Shown piece by piece: positions 46,624 to 54,962 of a stretch of 64,000 nt of DNA. A program made the translations under genes and the position numbers. The notes beneath the pieces were generated by a model, which was not told the DNA's origin, made no database searches, and was given only the letters and a program-made list of their open reading frames with translations. The stretch is taken from assembly GCF_022809125.1 (NCBI RefSeq), contig NZ_JALGBI010000002.1, positions 1 to 64,000 of the forward strand, written 5' to 3'. Position 1 is the stretch's first letter; each line of letters opens with the position of its first letter. Source of the DNA: Variovorax terrae. Lineage in GTDB: Bacteria > Pseudomonadota > Gammaproteobacteria > Burkholderiales > Burkholderiaceae_C.

Positions 46624-46717
46624 GGGATTCCTTCCGGATGATTGAACGCTTCGGCGCGGGCTGGGGCGCACGGGAGTGCGCACAGCAGTATGGCCGTTAA
46701 AAGGGATGATGCAAGTA

Positions 46718-46741
46718 TACATACATTGTTGAATGTATAGT
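46718..46741. promoter_or_regulatory. AcrR-like operator between the efflux and TetR genes
   Basis: TACATACATT, GTTG, AATGTATAGT: an inverted repeat with perfect 7-bp arms (46721-46727/46732-46738). It closely resembles the E. coli acrAB operator as I remember it, including the 10-bp left half. It lies between the divergent adaptor and TetR starts, so the TetR protein probably represses both. Confidence 0.7.
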
Positions 46742-46790
46742 AGGGGCTGTTGGGAAAACTCGCCCCAGGCGTGGGCACTGGAGACATGCA

Positions 46791-47441
46791 ATGGTTCGAC
46801 GTACCAAGGAAGACGCGCTCGCCACGCGCAACAGCTTGCTGGATTCTGCCGAAATTCTGTTTCAGGCGCATGGCGTGTCGCGCACCTCGCTGAACGACAT
46901 CGCCCAGGCCGCCGGCACCACACGTGGTGCCATCTACTGGCACTTCAAGGACAAGGCCGATCTTTTCAATGCCATGATGGAGCGGGTGACGCTGCCGATG
47001 GAGGATGCGCTGCTCAAGGTCGACGACGGCATCGCCGCCGACCCGGTGAAGCACATGCGCGCGGCCATGCTGCATGCCCTGCACAAGACGGCCCATGACG
47101 AGCAGACGCGCCGTGTCTTCGAAGTGGCCACTCACAAAGTTGAGTACGTGGATGAGCTGAGTGCCGTGCGCGAGCGCCACCTGAGCGTGCGCAACGAATG
47201 CCTGACCCGTGTGGCGCAGGACTTGCGTGCCGCCGCCCGGCAACGGGGCCACCGCCTGCCCATCCCCGCGCCCGCGGCCGCACATGGCCTGCATGCCCTG
47301 ATCGACGGGCTGATCCAGAACTGGCTGCTCGATCCCCAGGCGTTCGACCTGGTGGCCACCGGCCGAAAAGTCTTCGATACCTACCTGTCGGGGCTGGGTC
47401 TGGCTGGTGACCCGCAACCCGCTGCGGCCGATGAGGGATAA
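46791..47441 (+). CDS. TetR-family repressor of the efflux operon (AcrR/TtgR-like)
   Basis: 216 residues: N-terminal helix-turn-helix (RTSLNDIAQAAGTTRGAIYWHFKDKADLF), then an all-helical ligand domain as in AcrR/TtgR. It is divergent from the pump operon with a palindromic operator between. The usual mechanism is release from DNA on drug binding, derepressing the pump. Confidence 0.92.
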   Translation: MVRRTKEDALATRNSLLDSAEILFQAHGVSRTSLNDIAQAAGTTRGAIYWHFKDKADLFNAMMERVTLPMEDALLKVDDGIAADPVKHMRAAMLHALHKTAHDEQTRRVFEVATHKVEYVDELSAVRERHLSVRNECLTRVAQDLRAAARQRGHRLPIPAPAAAHGLHALIDGLIQNWLLDPQAFDLVATGRKVFDTYLSGLGLAGDPQPAAADEG

Positions 47442-47468
47442 TGCAGCCCTGCTTACAGCAAGAAACAC

Positions 47469-47544
47469 GCGGCTGTAGCTCAGTGGATAGAGTATTGGCC
47501 TCCGAAGCCAAGGGTCGTGGGTTCGATCCCCGCCAGCCGCACCA
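47469..47544 (+). tRNA. tRNA-Arg (anticodon CCG)
   Basis: 76 bases folding as a full cloverleaf: acceptor GCGGCTG/CAGCCGC, D stem GCTC/GAGT, anticodon stem TTGGC/GCCAA with loop CTCCGAA (anticodon CCG), T stem GTGGG/CCCGC with TTCGATC, encoded CCA. It reads CGG codons. It lies 27 bases after the TetR gene and borders an accessory region. Confidence 0.97.
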
Positions 47545-47641
47545 ATGAATTTGATCTGTTTTCTTGTCGCCCGCCGACTGGATGGGTTCCGCATGTAAGC
47601 GCTGGTGCAAGCTGGCTGTATCCACGTCTTTCTACGCCGTT

Positions 47642-47760
47642 CTACACGGCAGCATGGTGCCGCTCGCCGGCAATCACCGTCCAGTCCTCGCTCCAGTCAA
47701 ACTGGAATACCTCGCCCGGGCCGAACCCCAACGGGACGAAGGTGTCACGCCCAGTGTTCC
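47642..47760 (-). pseudogene. IS21-family transposase (IstA) fragment
   Basis: The minus-strand translation from about 47745 reads DTFVPLGFGPGEVFQFDWSE and continues DWTVIAGERHHAAV to a TAG at 47642-47644. The FVPL..PGE.FQFDWSE.W..I.GE block matches the start of the catalytic domain of IS21 IstA. Everything after GER is lost. No IS ends or istB were seen. The remainder of 47545-47927 has no recognisable gene and looks like scrambled insertion debris. Confidence 0.7.
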
Positions 47761-47927
47761 GCCACGCTTCCTCTGACTTGTGCGGATTCTTTTCTATGGC
47801 CTTGTCTCTCGGCAGCGAGCACGTGTCCCAGGGGCTTTGGCCAGCAGTGGCAACGCCCAGGGCTTTCTGCGGCCGCTTCCGCTTGGCCAGCTACTGCCGG
47901 GCCGGGGCCATGCCAACAATGGCCTCT

Positions 47928-48953
47928 CTAGGCTTGCTTGCCGCCCTGCTGGTACTGCGTGAAGTTTTTTTTGTTTTTCCCATGGATGTAGTCCGAAACC
48001 GTGATCGGCGGATACTTCTCCATGCCTTCGGGGAAGCCCAGGTCTTCCGGGCTCACGACAGCGTCGGGGTCAGGGTCGAAGAAGATCGCGATCGAGTGGC
48101 GCTCGTTGCCTGAGCGGTTGATCACGCGGTGCAGGTTGGAGCTCAGCGTCTCGTTCGACCAGCGGTTCAGCAGGTCGCCGATGTTGCAGACCAGCGTGCC
48201 CGGGATCGGCGTGGCCGCGACCCATTCGCCTGTGCGGTTGCGCACCTGCAGGCCGCCGTTCATGTCCTGTAGCAGCAGGGTGAGCACGCCGAAGTCGGTG
48301 TGCGGCGCGGAGCCGAAGCGCTCTTCGCTTTCGTCCTTGGCGGTGGACACGGGGTAATACACCAGCTGCCCCCGCGCCATCGGGCTGGTGTAGCGCTGCT
48401 CGAAAAAGTCAGCGCCGCGCCCCAGCCCCACGGCAATGGCGGACAACAGCTTGCCACCCACGCGCTGGATCTCGTCGTAGTAGGGCAGCAGGTCGCGGCG
48501 CAGCGCCGGGAAGGACTCGTCGGGCCAAGTGTTCTCGGCCACCAGCGAGTCCACGCCCTTGCGGGCGTCCAGGCGCGGGTGCCATTGCTCGGGCCCCCAG
48601 AAGAAGATTTCCTTCAGGTCGTGGGTCTTGGAGCCTTCGAGTTTGGCCATGCCCGTGGCCATCCAGCCGCGCTGGCTGGTGTTGACGGGCGTCCGGGCCT
48701 TGACCTCGGCGGGCAGCGCGAAGTAGCCGCGCATGGCGCGGCTGGCGCCGTCGATCACGGCCGGGGCGATGCCGTGGTTCTTGACGTAGAAGAAGCCGAT
48801 GCGCTGCGACGCTTCGACGATCTGGCTGGCCACCGCTTGGACGGCACCCGGCGTGCCGGCGACCAGGTCGGCGAGGTCGATGACGGGGATGTCGTCCAGC
48901 TCGACGGACTTCGCGTCGGCATAGGCGGTGGATGAAGAGGTGGTGGGGCTCAA
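47928..48953 (-). CDS. Isopenicillin N synthase-family 2-oxoglutarate/Fe(II) oxygenase
   Basis: 341 residues. The iron triad is intact: HTD in APHTDFGVLTLLLQD and the distal His in SSNLHRVINR. The co-substrate Arg is in ERHSIAIFF. The N-terminal DIPVIDLADLVAG and VKNHGI are typical. The substrate is unknown. It is third in a minus-strand operon with the racemase-fold and Bug genes and ends near the IS21 fragment. Confidence 0.88.
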   Translation of the reverse strand: MSPTTSSSTAYADAKSVELDDIPVIDLADLVAGTPGAVQAVASQIVEASQRIGFFYVKNHGIAPAVIDGASRAMRGYFALPAEVKARTPVNTSQRGWMATGMAKLEGSKTHDLKEIFFWGPEQWHPRLDARKGVDSLVAENTWPDESFPALRRDLLPYYDEIQRVGGKLLSAIAVGLGRGADFFEQRYTSPMARGQLVYYPVSTAKDESEERFGSAPHTDFGVLTLLLQDMNGGLQVRNRTGEWVAATPIPGTLVCNIGDLLNRWSNETLSSNLHRVINRSGNERHSIAIFFDPDPDAVVSPEDLGFPEGMEKYPPITVSDYIHGKNKKNFTQYQQGGKQA

Positions 48954-48980
48954 GGGATGTCTCCTGATGAGGGGCGGGCG

Positions 48981-49760
48981 TTACAGCCGTTCCCTCCACC
49001 CGTACGCGGGCGTGCTGCTGCTCGGGTAGCCGAAGTTGCGCGGCTCCAGGCCCGACTGAAACCACTTGACGAAGGTATAGACGTCGTACACCGGGATGCC
49101 CAGCTCGTTCTGCAGGCGCCAGGAATACGGCGCCATGTTGTGGCACTCCAGCACCAGGGCGCCAACGTCGGGGTGGCGGTCGCGCATCTCGTAGCCGGCG
49201 GCCAGCACTTCTTGCTCCGCGAGGGCGTAGTCCATCTCCATCTCGTCACCGAGCAGGACGCGGGTGAACTCGCGGCCGTTCTCGGTGCCCACGATCGGCG
49301 TGTCCAGCGGCGCACCCACGGCAGTGAGGTGCTCAGCGTCCAGCCGCTGCGCCTGCACGGTGAGCACGCCCACGCGCTTGCCGGCTGGCAGCAGGGCCTG
49401 CACCAGCGGAATCTGCATCAGCGACGAGCTTGCCACCGGCACGCCAGTGTGCGCCGCGAGCTGCTTCTGGAAAATGCCCAGGAAGCCGCCGGTGGTGGTG
49501 ATGCCGTCGGCGCCTTCGCGCACCAGCTCGGCCGCCGCCTCGAGGAAGGCCGGGCCCAGCCCCTTCCCCTTCTCGTGCACCACGACGCGGGCCGTGGCGC
49601 CCTTGACCACCTTGTACAAAACCGGGAACGGCCAGGTGGCGGCGTGGCCGGTGTCGCCCGGCACGCGCGGCCACTTCGTCTCCAGCATCAGGATGCCGAC
49701 ACGTGCGCCGTACACGGTCTTGCCGCCGCGCGCTTTTCTCGAAACCATCGATTTCTCCAT
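48981..49760 (-). CDS. Asp/Glu racemase-fold enzyme, possibly decarboxylase-like
   Basis: 259 residues of the Asp/Glu/hydantoin racemase superfamily. The second active-site Cys is present (Cys 206 in LVLECHNMAPYS), but the first is Gly 91 (GITTTGGFLGIF, where relatives have TTxCGFL). This Gly/Cys combination is what arylmalonate decarboxylase has in place of the two Cys of racemases. So racemase activity is doubtful and a decarboxylase or isomerase role is possible. Neighbouring oxygenase and binding-protein genes suggest catabolism of an imported acid. Confidence 0.75.
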   Translation of the reverse strand: MEKSMVSRKARGGKTVYGARVGILMLETKWPRVPGDTGHAATWPFPVLYKVVKGATARVVVHEKGKGLGPAFLEAAAELVREGADGITTTGGFLGIFQKQLAAHTGVPVASSSLMQIPLVQALLPAGKRVGVLTVQAQRLDAEHLTAVGAPLDTPIVGTENGREFTRVLLGDEMEMDYALAEQEVLAAGYEMRDRHPDVGALVLECHNMAPYSWRLQNELGIPVYDVYTFVKWFQSGLEPRNFGYPSSSTPAYGWRERL

Positions 49761-49788
49761 TTTTCAAGTACTCCGAATTCGTTCCGCC

Positions 49789-50787
49789 CTACTTCGGCGA
49801 AAGGTCCACCACCTTGGAGAGTTCGCGCCAGCGCGCGCTATCCTCGGCGATCATTTGCTGGAACTGGTCGATGCTGCCGCCCTTGACCTCCAGCCCCTGC
49901 GGCTCCAGCCGCTTTTTCATGTCGGGCGTGCCCAGCAGCGCGTTCACCTCGCGCGACATGAAGTCGACGACCGGTTGCGGCGTGCCGCGTGGCGCCATCA
50001 GCCCGATCCACAGCTTGGCGACAACCTGGGGCAGGCCGGCTTCCGCGAAGGTGGGAACGTCGGGCAGCGACTCGAGCCGCTTCTCGGCGGCCACCGCGAT
50101 CGGGCGCACCCTGCCGCTGTCGACCATGGAACGCGCCGAACTCACGTAAGTGAAGAGCAGCGGCACCTGGCCGCTGGCCAGGTCGGGCAGGGCCATGCTG
50201 GCGCCCTTGTAGGGAACGGCCGTGAACTTCACCTTGGCCTCCTTGGCCAGCAGTTCCATGGCGAGGTGCGAGACGCTGCCCGAGCCGGTGTGCGCGAAGT
50301 TCACCGCGCCTGGCATCGAGCGCGCCTTGGCGAGCACGTCCTGCACGGTGCGGTAGGGCGAGTTGACGCCCGCGTACAGCACCGCCGAACTGTCCACGAT
50401 GTGGACGATGGGCGCGAGGTCCCGCTCGGGGTTGTAGGGCAGCGACGGGTAGACGTAGGGTGCCACCGAGATCTGGCCGTTGCTCGCCAGCAGCAGCTGG
50501 TAGCCGTCGTTCGGCGCGCGGGCGATCTGCTGCGTGGCGATGGTGCCGCCGGCCCCGCCGAGGTTATCGATCACCCAAGGCTGGCCGGTGGTGCGCTGAA
50601 AGGCCTCGCCCAGCGGCCGGCCCACCGCGTCGAGCGCGCCGCCGGCAGCGAACGGGATCAGCACGCGGATCGGTTTGGCCGGGTAGCTGCGGGCTTGAGC
50701 GAAGACCAACCCCATCGCGAGGGCCAGCGCAATGGCAACGGCGATGGCGGCGGAACGGCGGGATGTCACGCGAAGACGGTTCAACAT
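49789..50787 (-). CDS. Bug-family (TctC) carboxylate-binding protein
   Basis: 332 residues: signal peptide (SRRSAAIAVAIALALAMGLVFAQA), then KPIRVLIPFAAGGALDAVGRPL, IDNLGGAGGTIATQQIARAPNDGYQ and PRGTPQPVVDFM. It binds a small acid in the periplasm. No TctA/TctB genes are adjacent. It is first in the operon and divergent from LysR, so its ligand is probably the substrate of the downstream enzymes. Confidence 0.9.
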   Translation of the reverse strand: MLNRLRVTSRRSAAIAVAIALALAMGLVFAQARSYPAKPIRVLIPFAAGGALDAVGRPLGEAFQRTTGQPWVIDNLGGAGGTIATQQIARAPNDGYQLLLASNGQISVAPYVYPSLPYNPERDLAPIVHIVDSSAVLYAGVNSPYRTVQDVLAKARSMPGAVNFAHTGSGSVSHLAMELLAKEAKVKFTAVPYKGASMALPDLASGQVPLLFTYVSSARSMVDSGRVRPIAVAAEKRLESLPDVPTFAEAGLPQVVAKLWIGLMAPRGTPQPVVDFMSREVNALLGTPDMKKRLEPQGLEVKGGSIDQFQQMIAEDSARWRELSKVVDLSPK

Positions 50788-50857
50788 CAGGTACTCCGAA
50801 TCAAACGAGCGAAGAGGCACACTCTAGGTTTTTGCCGGGCATCAGTCTTGCGACATC

Positions 50858-50877
50858 TCGGAACAGGAGTTTTCCGA
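50858..50877. promoter_or_regulatory. Candidate LysR-type operator
   Basis: TCGGAA (50858-50863) and TTCCGA (50872-50877) form a 6-bp inverted repeat with an 8-base spacer, in the 125-base gap between the divergent Bug and LysR starts. Confidence 0.4.
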
Positions 50878-50912
50878 AAATAGAAAGGCCGGCCTGCCGC
50901 CAGGTATCCACC

Positions 50913-51833
50913 ATGTCACCTGCTCTGAACCTCGATCTCGTCTCCCTGCGCATCTTCGTGCTCGTCTGCGAAGCCGGCAGCCTTTCGCGCGTAGCTCAGC
51001 AAGAGGCGCTGGTGGTCTCCGCGATCAGCAAGCGCATCGCACAGCTGGAAGACCGCGTGGGCACCCGCCTGCTTGATCGGCGCATGTCTGGCGTGGCGCC
51101 CACCCCGTCGGGCCTCACGCTGCTGGAGCATGCCCGGGCGATGCTGGCGATCATGGACGACATCGAGCGCGACATCGTGGCGCGGGCGCGCCTGCCTCAA
51201 GGCCAGGTCCGCGTATTCGCCGCGGCCGCCGCGCTGGCCGAACAGGTGCCCGAAGACGTCGCGGAATTTCTCACTGCCGTCGGGCACGAAGGCATTCGCG
51301 TGTCCGTCGAGGAGCGGTTGAGTCATGCCGTGGTCGAGGGCGTGCGCAGCGGCGCCGCAACGCTCGGCATTTGCTGGGACGTGGTCGACAGCGGCGCCCT
51401 CCACGCAGTGCCCTACCGCACCGACCATTTGGGGTTGGTGGTGCCCGACGGCCACCCGCTGGCCGGGCGCGAGGCCGTCCGCTTCAGCGAAACCCTGCCG
51501 TACGACCACATCGGCTTGCCCGCGGCCAGCAACTTTCAGACGACGCTGCGCGACGCCGCCCGCGTCTCGGCAGAGGGCCTGCACTACCGTGCGGTCGTGG
51601 AAACCTTTGAAGCCGCCGCGCGGCTTGCGCGCGCTGGCGTCGGGGTCGCCGTCGTCCCGCGCGAGGTTGCCTTCAAGGCCTTGCCGCAGGAAGCCCGGCA
51701 GCGTGGCTTCGTGCCGCTGTCCGATGGCTGGGCCACGCGCCGCTTCATCATCTGCTGCCGCAGCCGCGACCAGCTGAGCGTTGCTGCAGGCATGTTGTTC
51801 GACTTCATGGCCAGCCGCGGGGACTCGCTGTGA
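50913..51833 (+). CDS. LysR-family transcriptional regulator
   Basis: 306 residues: N-terminal helix-turn-helix (GSLSRVAQQEALVVSAISKRIAQLEDRVGTRLLDRR) and a periplasmic-binding-like effector domain. The upstream frame is open to 50460 but is shadow sequence. It is divergent from the Bug-racemase-oxygenase operon, which it probably controls in response to the substrate. Confidence 0.9.
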   Translation: MSPALNLDLVSLRIFVLVCEAGSLSRVAQQEALVVSAISKRIAQLEDRVGTRLLDRRMSGVAPTPSGLTLLEHARAMLAIMDDIERDIVARARLPQGQVRVFAAAAALAEQVPEDVAEFLTAVGHEGIRVSVEERLSHAVVEGVRSGAATLGICWDVVDSGALHAVPYRTDHLGLVVPDGHPLAGREAVRFSETLPYDHIGLPAASNFQTTLRDAARVSAEGLHYRAVVETFEAAARLARAGVGVAVVPREVAFKALPQEARQRGFVPLSDGWATRRFIICCRSRDQLSVAAGMLFDFMASRGDSL

Positions 51834-51931
51834 AGGCTCAAGAGGTTGTCTCTGTTCATCCGAGTCGAGTGCGCGCAAGTGGCTGGGCCGCTACCTGGCA
51901 CTGGGGCTGGCTGGCCTGGCCTGGACTTCAA

Positions 51932-51944
51932 GGGGTCTGACCCC
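51932..51944. repeat. GGGGTC-T-GACCCC palindrome
   Basis: A 13-bp palindrome with a central T. It resembles REP-like palindromes common in proteobacteria. It is a single copy in this window and lies in the gene-poor stretch 51834-52222. Confidence 0.35.
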
Positions 51945-51962
51945 AGCGAAGCTGCACGGGCT

Positions 51963-52223
51963 TCAACGTCCGCGGGCCTGGTGCGGCACCACCGTGTGGC
52001 GCTTGGGGCCGTGCTGGCCGGCAGGCGCGCCGCCATGGCGGTGCTGCGGGTCCGCGGCCGTGGCGGGCGGGGCGGACCGGCCATCAGGCGGGCTGACCTG
52101 GCCCGGCGGCTGAACGGAGAACAGGGCGCGGTACTGTGCGACCAGTGCGCTCCAGCCCGGGCTGGCCCAGATCGCCAGCAGGACGACCAGGACGAACAGA
52201 ATGGCGACGAATGTCATCTCCAT
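51963..52223 (-). CDS. Possible small single-pass membrane protein
   Basis: 86 residues: MEMTFVAILFVLVVLLAIW forms one membrane helix, followed by a Pro/His-rich hydrophilic tail. GGAGGT lies 5 bases upstream of the ATG, which is the main support. No family is recognised and the tail has a composition expected of random GC-rich reading. Confidence 0.4.
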   Translation of the reverse strand: MEMTFVAILFVLVVLLAIWASPGWSALVAQYRALFSVQPPGQVSPPDGRSAPPATAADPQHRHGGAPAGQHGPKRHTVVPHQARGR

Positions 52224-52273
52224 GGCGTACCTCCATCGGAAACGCGAACGAACCTCCCGTGCCTGGCCCCATC

Positions 52274-53197
52274 CTACGCCGATTCAGGGCGCCGGGGTTC
52301 GCTGTTTTTCAGGGCCAGGGCCTGTTCGTACAAGGTGTTGCGGGGAGCGCCGGTGATGTCGGCCGCCAGCTTCACGGCGGTCTTCAGTGGCAGCTCCTGC
52401 AGCAGCAGCGCGAGCACGCGCTCGCCGTCCGCCGCGGCGGGCGCGGCCGGCGCCGGGTGCAGCACCAGCACGAATTCGCCGCGCGTGCGGCTGGCCTCGG
52501 CGGCCAGCCAGGCCGGCAGCTCGGCGGCTGCCACGTCGGTGATCTGCTCGAACTGCTTGGTCATTTCCCGCCCGACCGTGAGCTTGCGCCCGCCCAGCGC
52601 CGCCAGGGCCTGGGCGAGGGCTTCGATGCGGTGCGGCGCCTCCAGCAGCACCACGGCGCGCGTCTCCTGCGCCAGCGCCAGCACGGCGGTCTCGCGTTCG
52701 GTCGTCTTGGCCGGCAGGAAGCCGGCAAACACGAAGCCGCTGCCCTCGGCCACGCCCGCCACGCTGAGCGCGGTGGTCACGCTGCTGGCGCCGGGCAGGG
52801 GCACTACCGGCTGCGCGGCCGCGCGCACGGCGGCAACCAGCCGCGCCCCGGGATCGCTCACGGCGGGGGTGCCCGCATCGCTGGCATAGGCGATGCGCTG
52901 GCCCTGCTGCAGCCGTTCGACGATGGTTTGCGCCGCCTGCGCCTCGTTGTGCTGGTGCACGGCGATCAGTTGCGAGGCCGTCTTGTCGATGCCGTAGGCG
53001 CGCAGCAGCGCCTGGGTGTGGCGCGTGTCCTCGCAGGCCACCGCATCCGCCAGGCCGAGCACGTGCAGCGCCCGCAGCGTGATGTCGGCCAGGTTGCCGA
53101 TCGGCGTGGCCACCACGTACAGTGCGCCGTGCGGATAATGCTGCGAGGCCGCCGCTTCGCGCGCGGCGTGCAGGGCGGAGGCAAAAGAAGCGCTCAA
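52274..53197 (-). CDS. rsmI: 16S rRNA 2'-O-ribose C1402 methyltransferase
   Basis: 307 residues of the tetrapyrrole methylase-like fold: GALYVVATPIGNLADITLRAL, EDTRHTQALLRAYGI, YASDAGTPAVSDPGARLV and PLPGASSVTTAL. It methylates C1402 in the decoding centre with SAM. The start is TTG at 53197, because no ATG lies before the conserved block. The base pair at 53197 is also the first base of the yraN start codon. Confidence 0.93.
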   Translation of the reverse strand: MSASFASALHAAREAAASQHYPHGALYVVATPIGNLADITLRALHVLGLADAVACEDTRHTQALLRAYGIDKTASQLIAVHQHNEAQAAQTIVERLQQGQRIAYASDAGTPAVSDPGARLVAAVRAAAQPVVPLPGASSVTTALSVAGVAEGSGFVFAGFLPAKTTERETAVLALAQETRAVVLLEAPHRIEALAQALAALGGRKLTVGREMTKQFEQITDVAAAELPAWLAAEASRTRGEFVLVLHPAPAAPAAADGERVLALLLQELPLKTAVKLAADITGAPRNTLYEQALALKNSEPRRPESA

Positions 53198-53589
53198 TGG
53201 AATTCCTCAAAAAGATCGCCGGCCTGTCCCGGCCGGCCACCACCAAGCAGGCGGGCGACGCCGCTGAAGACCAGGCATTGGCCTACCTGCAGGTTGCCGG
53301 GCTGCGGCTGCTGGAGCGCAATTATCGGACGCCCGGGCGCGGCGGCGGCGAAATCGACCTCATCATGCGCGAGCGCGACGGCACGCTGGTGTTCGTGGAG
53401 GTGCGCCGGCGCTCGCATGCGTCGCATGGCGGCGCGGCGGCGAGCGTGGGCCGGGTCAAGCAGCGCCGCATCGTCTTCGCGGCCCGGCACTACCTGATGC
53501 GCCTGCGCGAGCCGCCGCCCTGCCGCTTCGACGTGGTGGTGGTGGAAGACGGCATCGAGTGGCTGCGCGCGGCCTTTGACGCGGCATGA
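53197..53589 (+). CDS. yraN: UPF0102 family endonuclease-like protein YraN
   Basis: 130 residues with the UPF0102 core GDAAEDQALAYLQVAGLRLLERNYRTPGRGGGEIDLIMRERDGTLVFVEVRRR, which has the E-x-D and E-V-K/R pattern of restriction-endonuclease folds. It is divergent from rsmI and shares one base pair with that gene's start codon. Its biological role is unknown. Confidence 0.9.
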   Translation: MEFLKKIAGLSRPATTKQAGDAAEDQALAYLQVAGLRLLERNYRTPGRGGGEIDLIMRERDGTLVFVEVRRRSHASHGGAAASVGRVKQRRIVFAARHYLMRLREPPPCRFDVVVVEDGIEWLRAAFDAA

Positions 53590-53643
53590 GGTTTTTCATG
53601 GGCATACATCCGGTTTCACAGGCCGCGGTTATCATCACTCTCC

Positions 53644-54243
53644 ATGCTTGAGCAACGCATCCAACAGCACTTTATCGACAGCGCCGACCTGAAGTACCAA
53701 TCGGCCCAGGTCCTGAGCAAGCCCGTTGCGGCCGCCGTGCAGGCGATCCTGGCCTGCGTCACCAGCGGAGGCAAGGTGCTGGCCTGCGGCAATGGCGGCT
53801 CGGCCGCCGATGCGCAGCATTTCGCCGCCGAATTCGTGGGTCGTTTCGAGCGCGAGCGGCCCGAGCTGGGCGCGATCGCGCTGACCACGGACACCTCCAT
53901 CCTCACCGCGATTGCCAACGACTACGACTACAACGTCATCTTCTCCAAGCAGGTGCGCGCGCTGGGGCAGGCCGGCGACGTGCTGCTGGCGTTCTCCACC
54001 AGCGGCAATTCGGCCAATGTGCTGGCTGCCATCGAGGCCGCCCATGAGCGCGAGATGACCGTGGTGGCGCTGACCGGCAAGGGCGGCGGCAAGATGGGCA
54101 GTGCCCTGCGCGAAACCGACGTGCATGTCTGCGTGCCCCATGACCGCACCGCCCGCATCCAGGAGGTGCATCTTCTGGTCCTTCACTGCATCTGCGACGG
54201 CGTGGATGCGCAACTACTCGGAGAACAGGAAGTCCCAACATGA
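53644..54243 (+). CDS. diaA: SIS-domain protein, DiaA/GmhA type
   Basis: 199 residues of the phosphoheptose isomerase-like SIS fold: [46 protein letters not shown], and [13 protein letters not shown]. In E. coli the gene at this position (after yraN, before dolP) is diaA, which helps DnaA assemble at the origin; GmhA, a heptose enzyme, is very similar. The neighbourhood favours DiaA. Confidence 0.8.
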   Translation: MLEQRIQQHFIDSADLKYQSAQVLSKPVAAAVQAILACVTSGGKVLACGNGGSAADAQHFAAEFVGRFERERPELGAIALTTDTSILTAIANDYDYNVIFSKQVRALGQAGDVLLAFSTSGNSANVLAAIEAAHEREMTVVALTGKGGGKMGSALRETDVHVCVPHDRTARIQEVHLLVLHCICDGVDAQLLGEQEVPT

Positions 54244-54896
54244 AATTCAATGCAAAGCGCCTGGTCCTGGCGATGCTGGCTGCGGCCAGCCTGGGCGGTG
54301 GTTTGACGGCCTGCGTGCCGCTGGTGGTGGGGGGGGCTGTCGTGGGCGGCTCGCTGATGGCCACCGATCGCCGCACTTCCGGCGCCCAGGTGGAAGACGA
54401 GGGCATCGAGCTGCGTGCCAACAACCGCGTGCGCGAGAACCTGGGCGACCGCGCCCACGTGAACGTGACCAGCTACAACCGCCAGGTGCTGCTGACCGGG
54501 GAAGTGCCCACCGCGCAGGACAAGCAGCTGGTGGAGCAGGTGGTGTCGCGCGTGGAGAATGTGCGCGCCATCGTCAACGAGCTGGGCGTGATGGGCAATT
54601 CCACGCTGACGCAGCGCTCCTCCGACTCGCTCGTGACGGGCAAGGTCAAGGCCTCGCTGGTCGACGCCAAGGATATCTACGCCAATGCCTTCAAGGTGGT
54701 GACCGAGCGCGGCACGGTCTACCTGATGGGGCGTGTGACGCAGCGCGAGGCCGACCGCGCCACCGAGATCACCCGGGGGGTGAGCGGCGTGCAGCGCGTG
54801 GTCCGGGTCTTTGAAATCATCACCGAGGAAGAGCTGAAGAACATGCTGCCGCAGCCGGCCAAGCCGGGGCAGGGCAGCACGCCGCCCAATAGTTGA
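54240..54896 (+). CDS. dolP: Outer-membrane BON-domain lipoprotein (DolP-like)
   Basis: 218 residues: lipobox LTAC (Cys 25), then two BON domains (about 60-125 and 135-200; [40 protein letters not shown] and [40 protein letters not shown]). In E. coli DolP (YraP) supports outer-membrane integrity. The start overlaps diaA by four bases. Confidence 0.85.
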   Translation: MKFNAKRLVLAMLAAASLGGGLTACVPLVVGGAVVGGSLMATDRRTSGAQVEDEGIELRANNRVRENLGDRAHVNVTSYNRQVLLTGEVPTAQDKQLVEQVVSRVENVRAIVNELGVMGNSTLTQRSSDSLVTGKVKASLVDAKDIYANAFKVVTERGTVYLMGRVTQREADRATEITRGVSGVQRVVRVFEIITEEELKNMLPQPAKPGQGSTPPNS

Positions 54897-54910
54897 GAAA
54901 ACAGGCTGGG

Positions 54911-54951
54911 GTCCAGGCCAGCCGGACGCCGGGTGCTATTGAATAGATAGC
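54911..54951 (-). repeat. GCT-N11-AGC bipartite repeat, copy 11
   Basis: Minus strand GCTATCTATTCAATAGC (54951-54935), 17-base spacer, CCTGGAC (54917-54911). The palindrome is also the stem of the dolP terminator. Confidence 0.7.
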
Positions 54952-54962
54952 ACCCGGTTTTT
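54929..54962 (+). terminator. Terminator of diaA-dolP, built from a dispersed repeat
   Basis: CCGGGTGCTAT (54929-54939) pairs with ATAGCACCCGG (54947-54957), 7-base loop, followed by five T. The T-run overlaps the TGA stop of the convergent dehydrogenase gene. Confidence 0.9.

Noticed and set aside
47564..47776. Short open frames after tRNA-Arg
   Set aside because: They run opposite to the IstA fragment, lack a ribosome site, and have no recognisable similarity.
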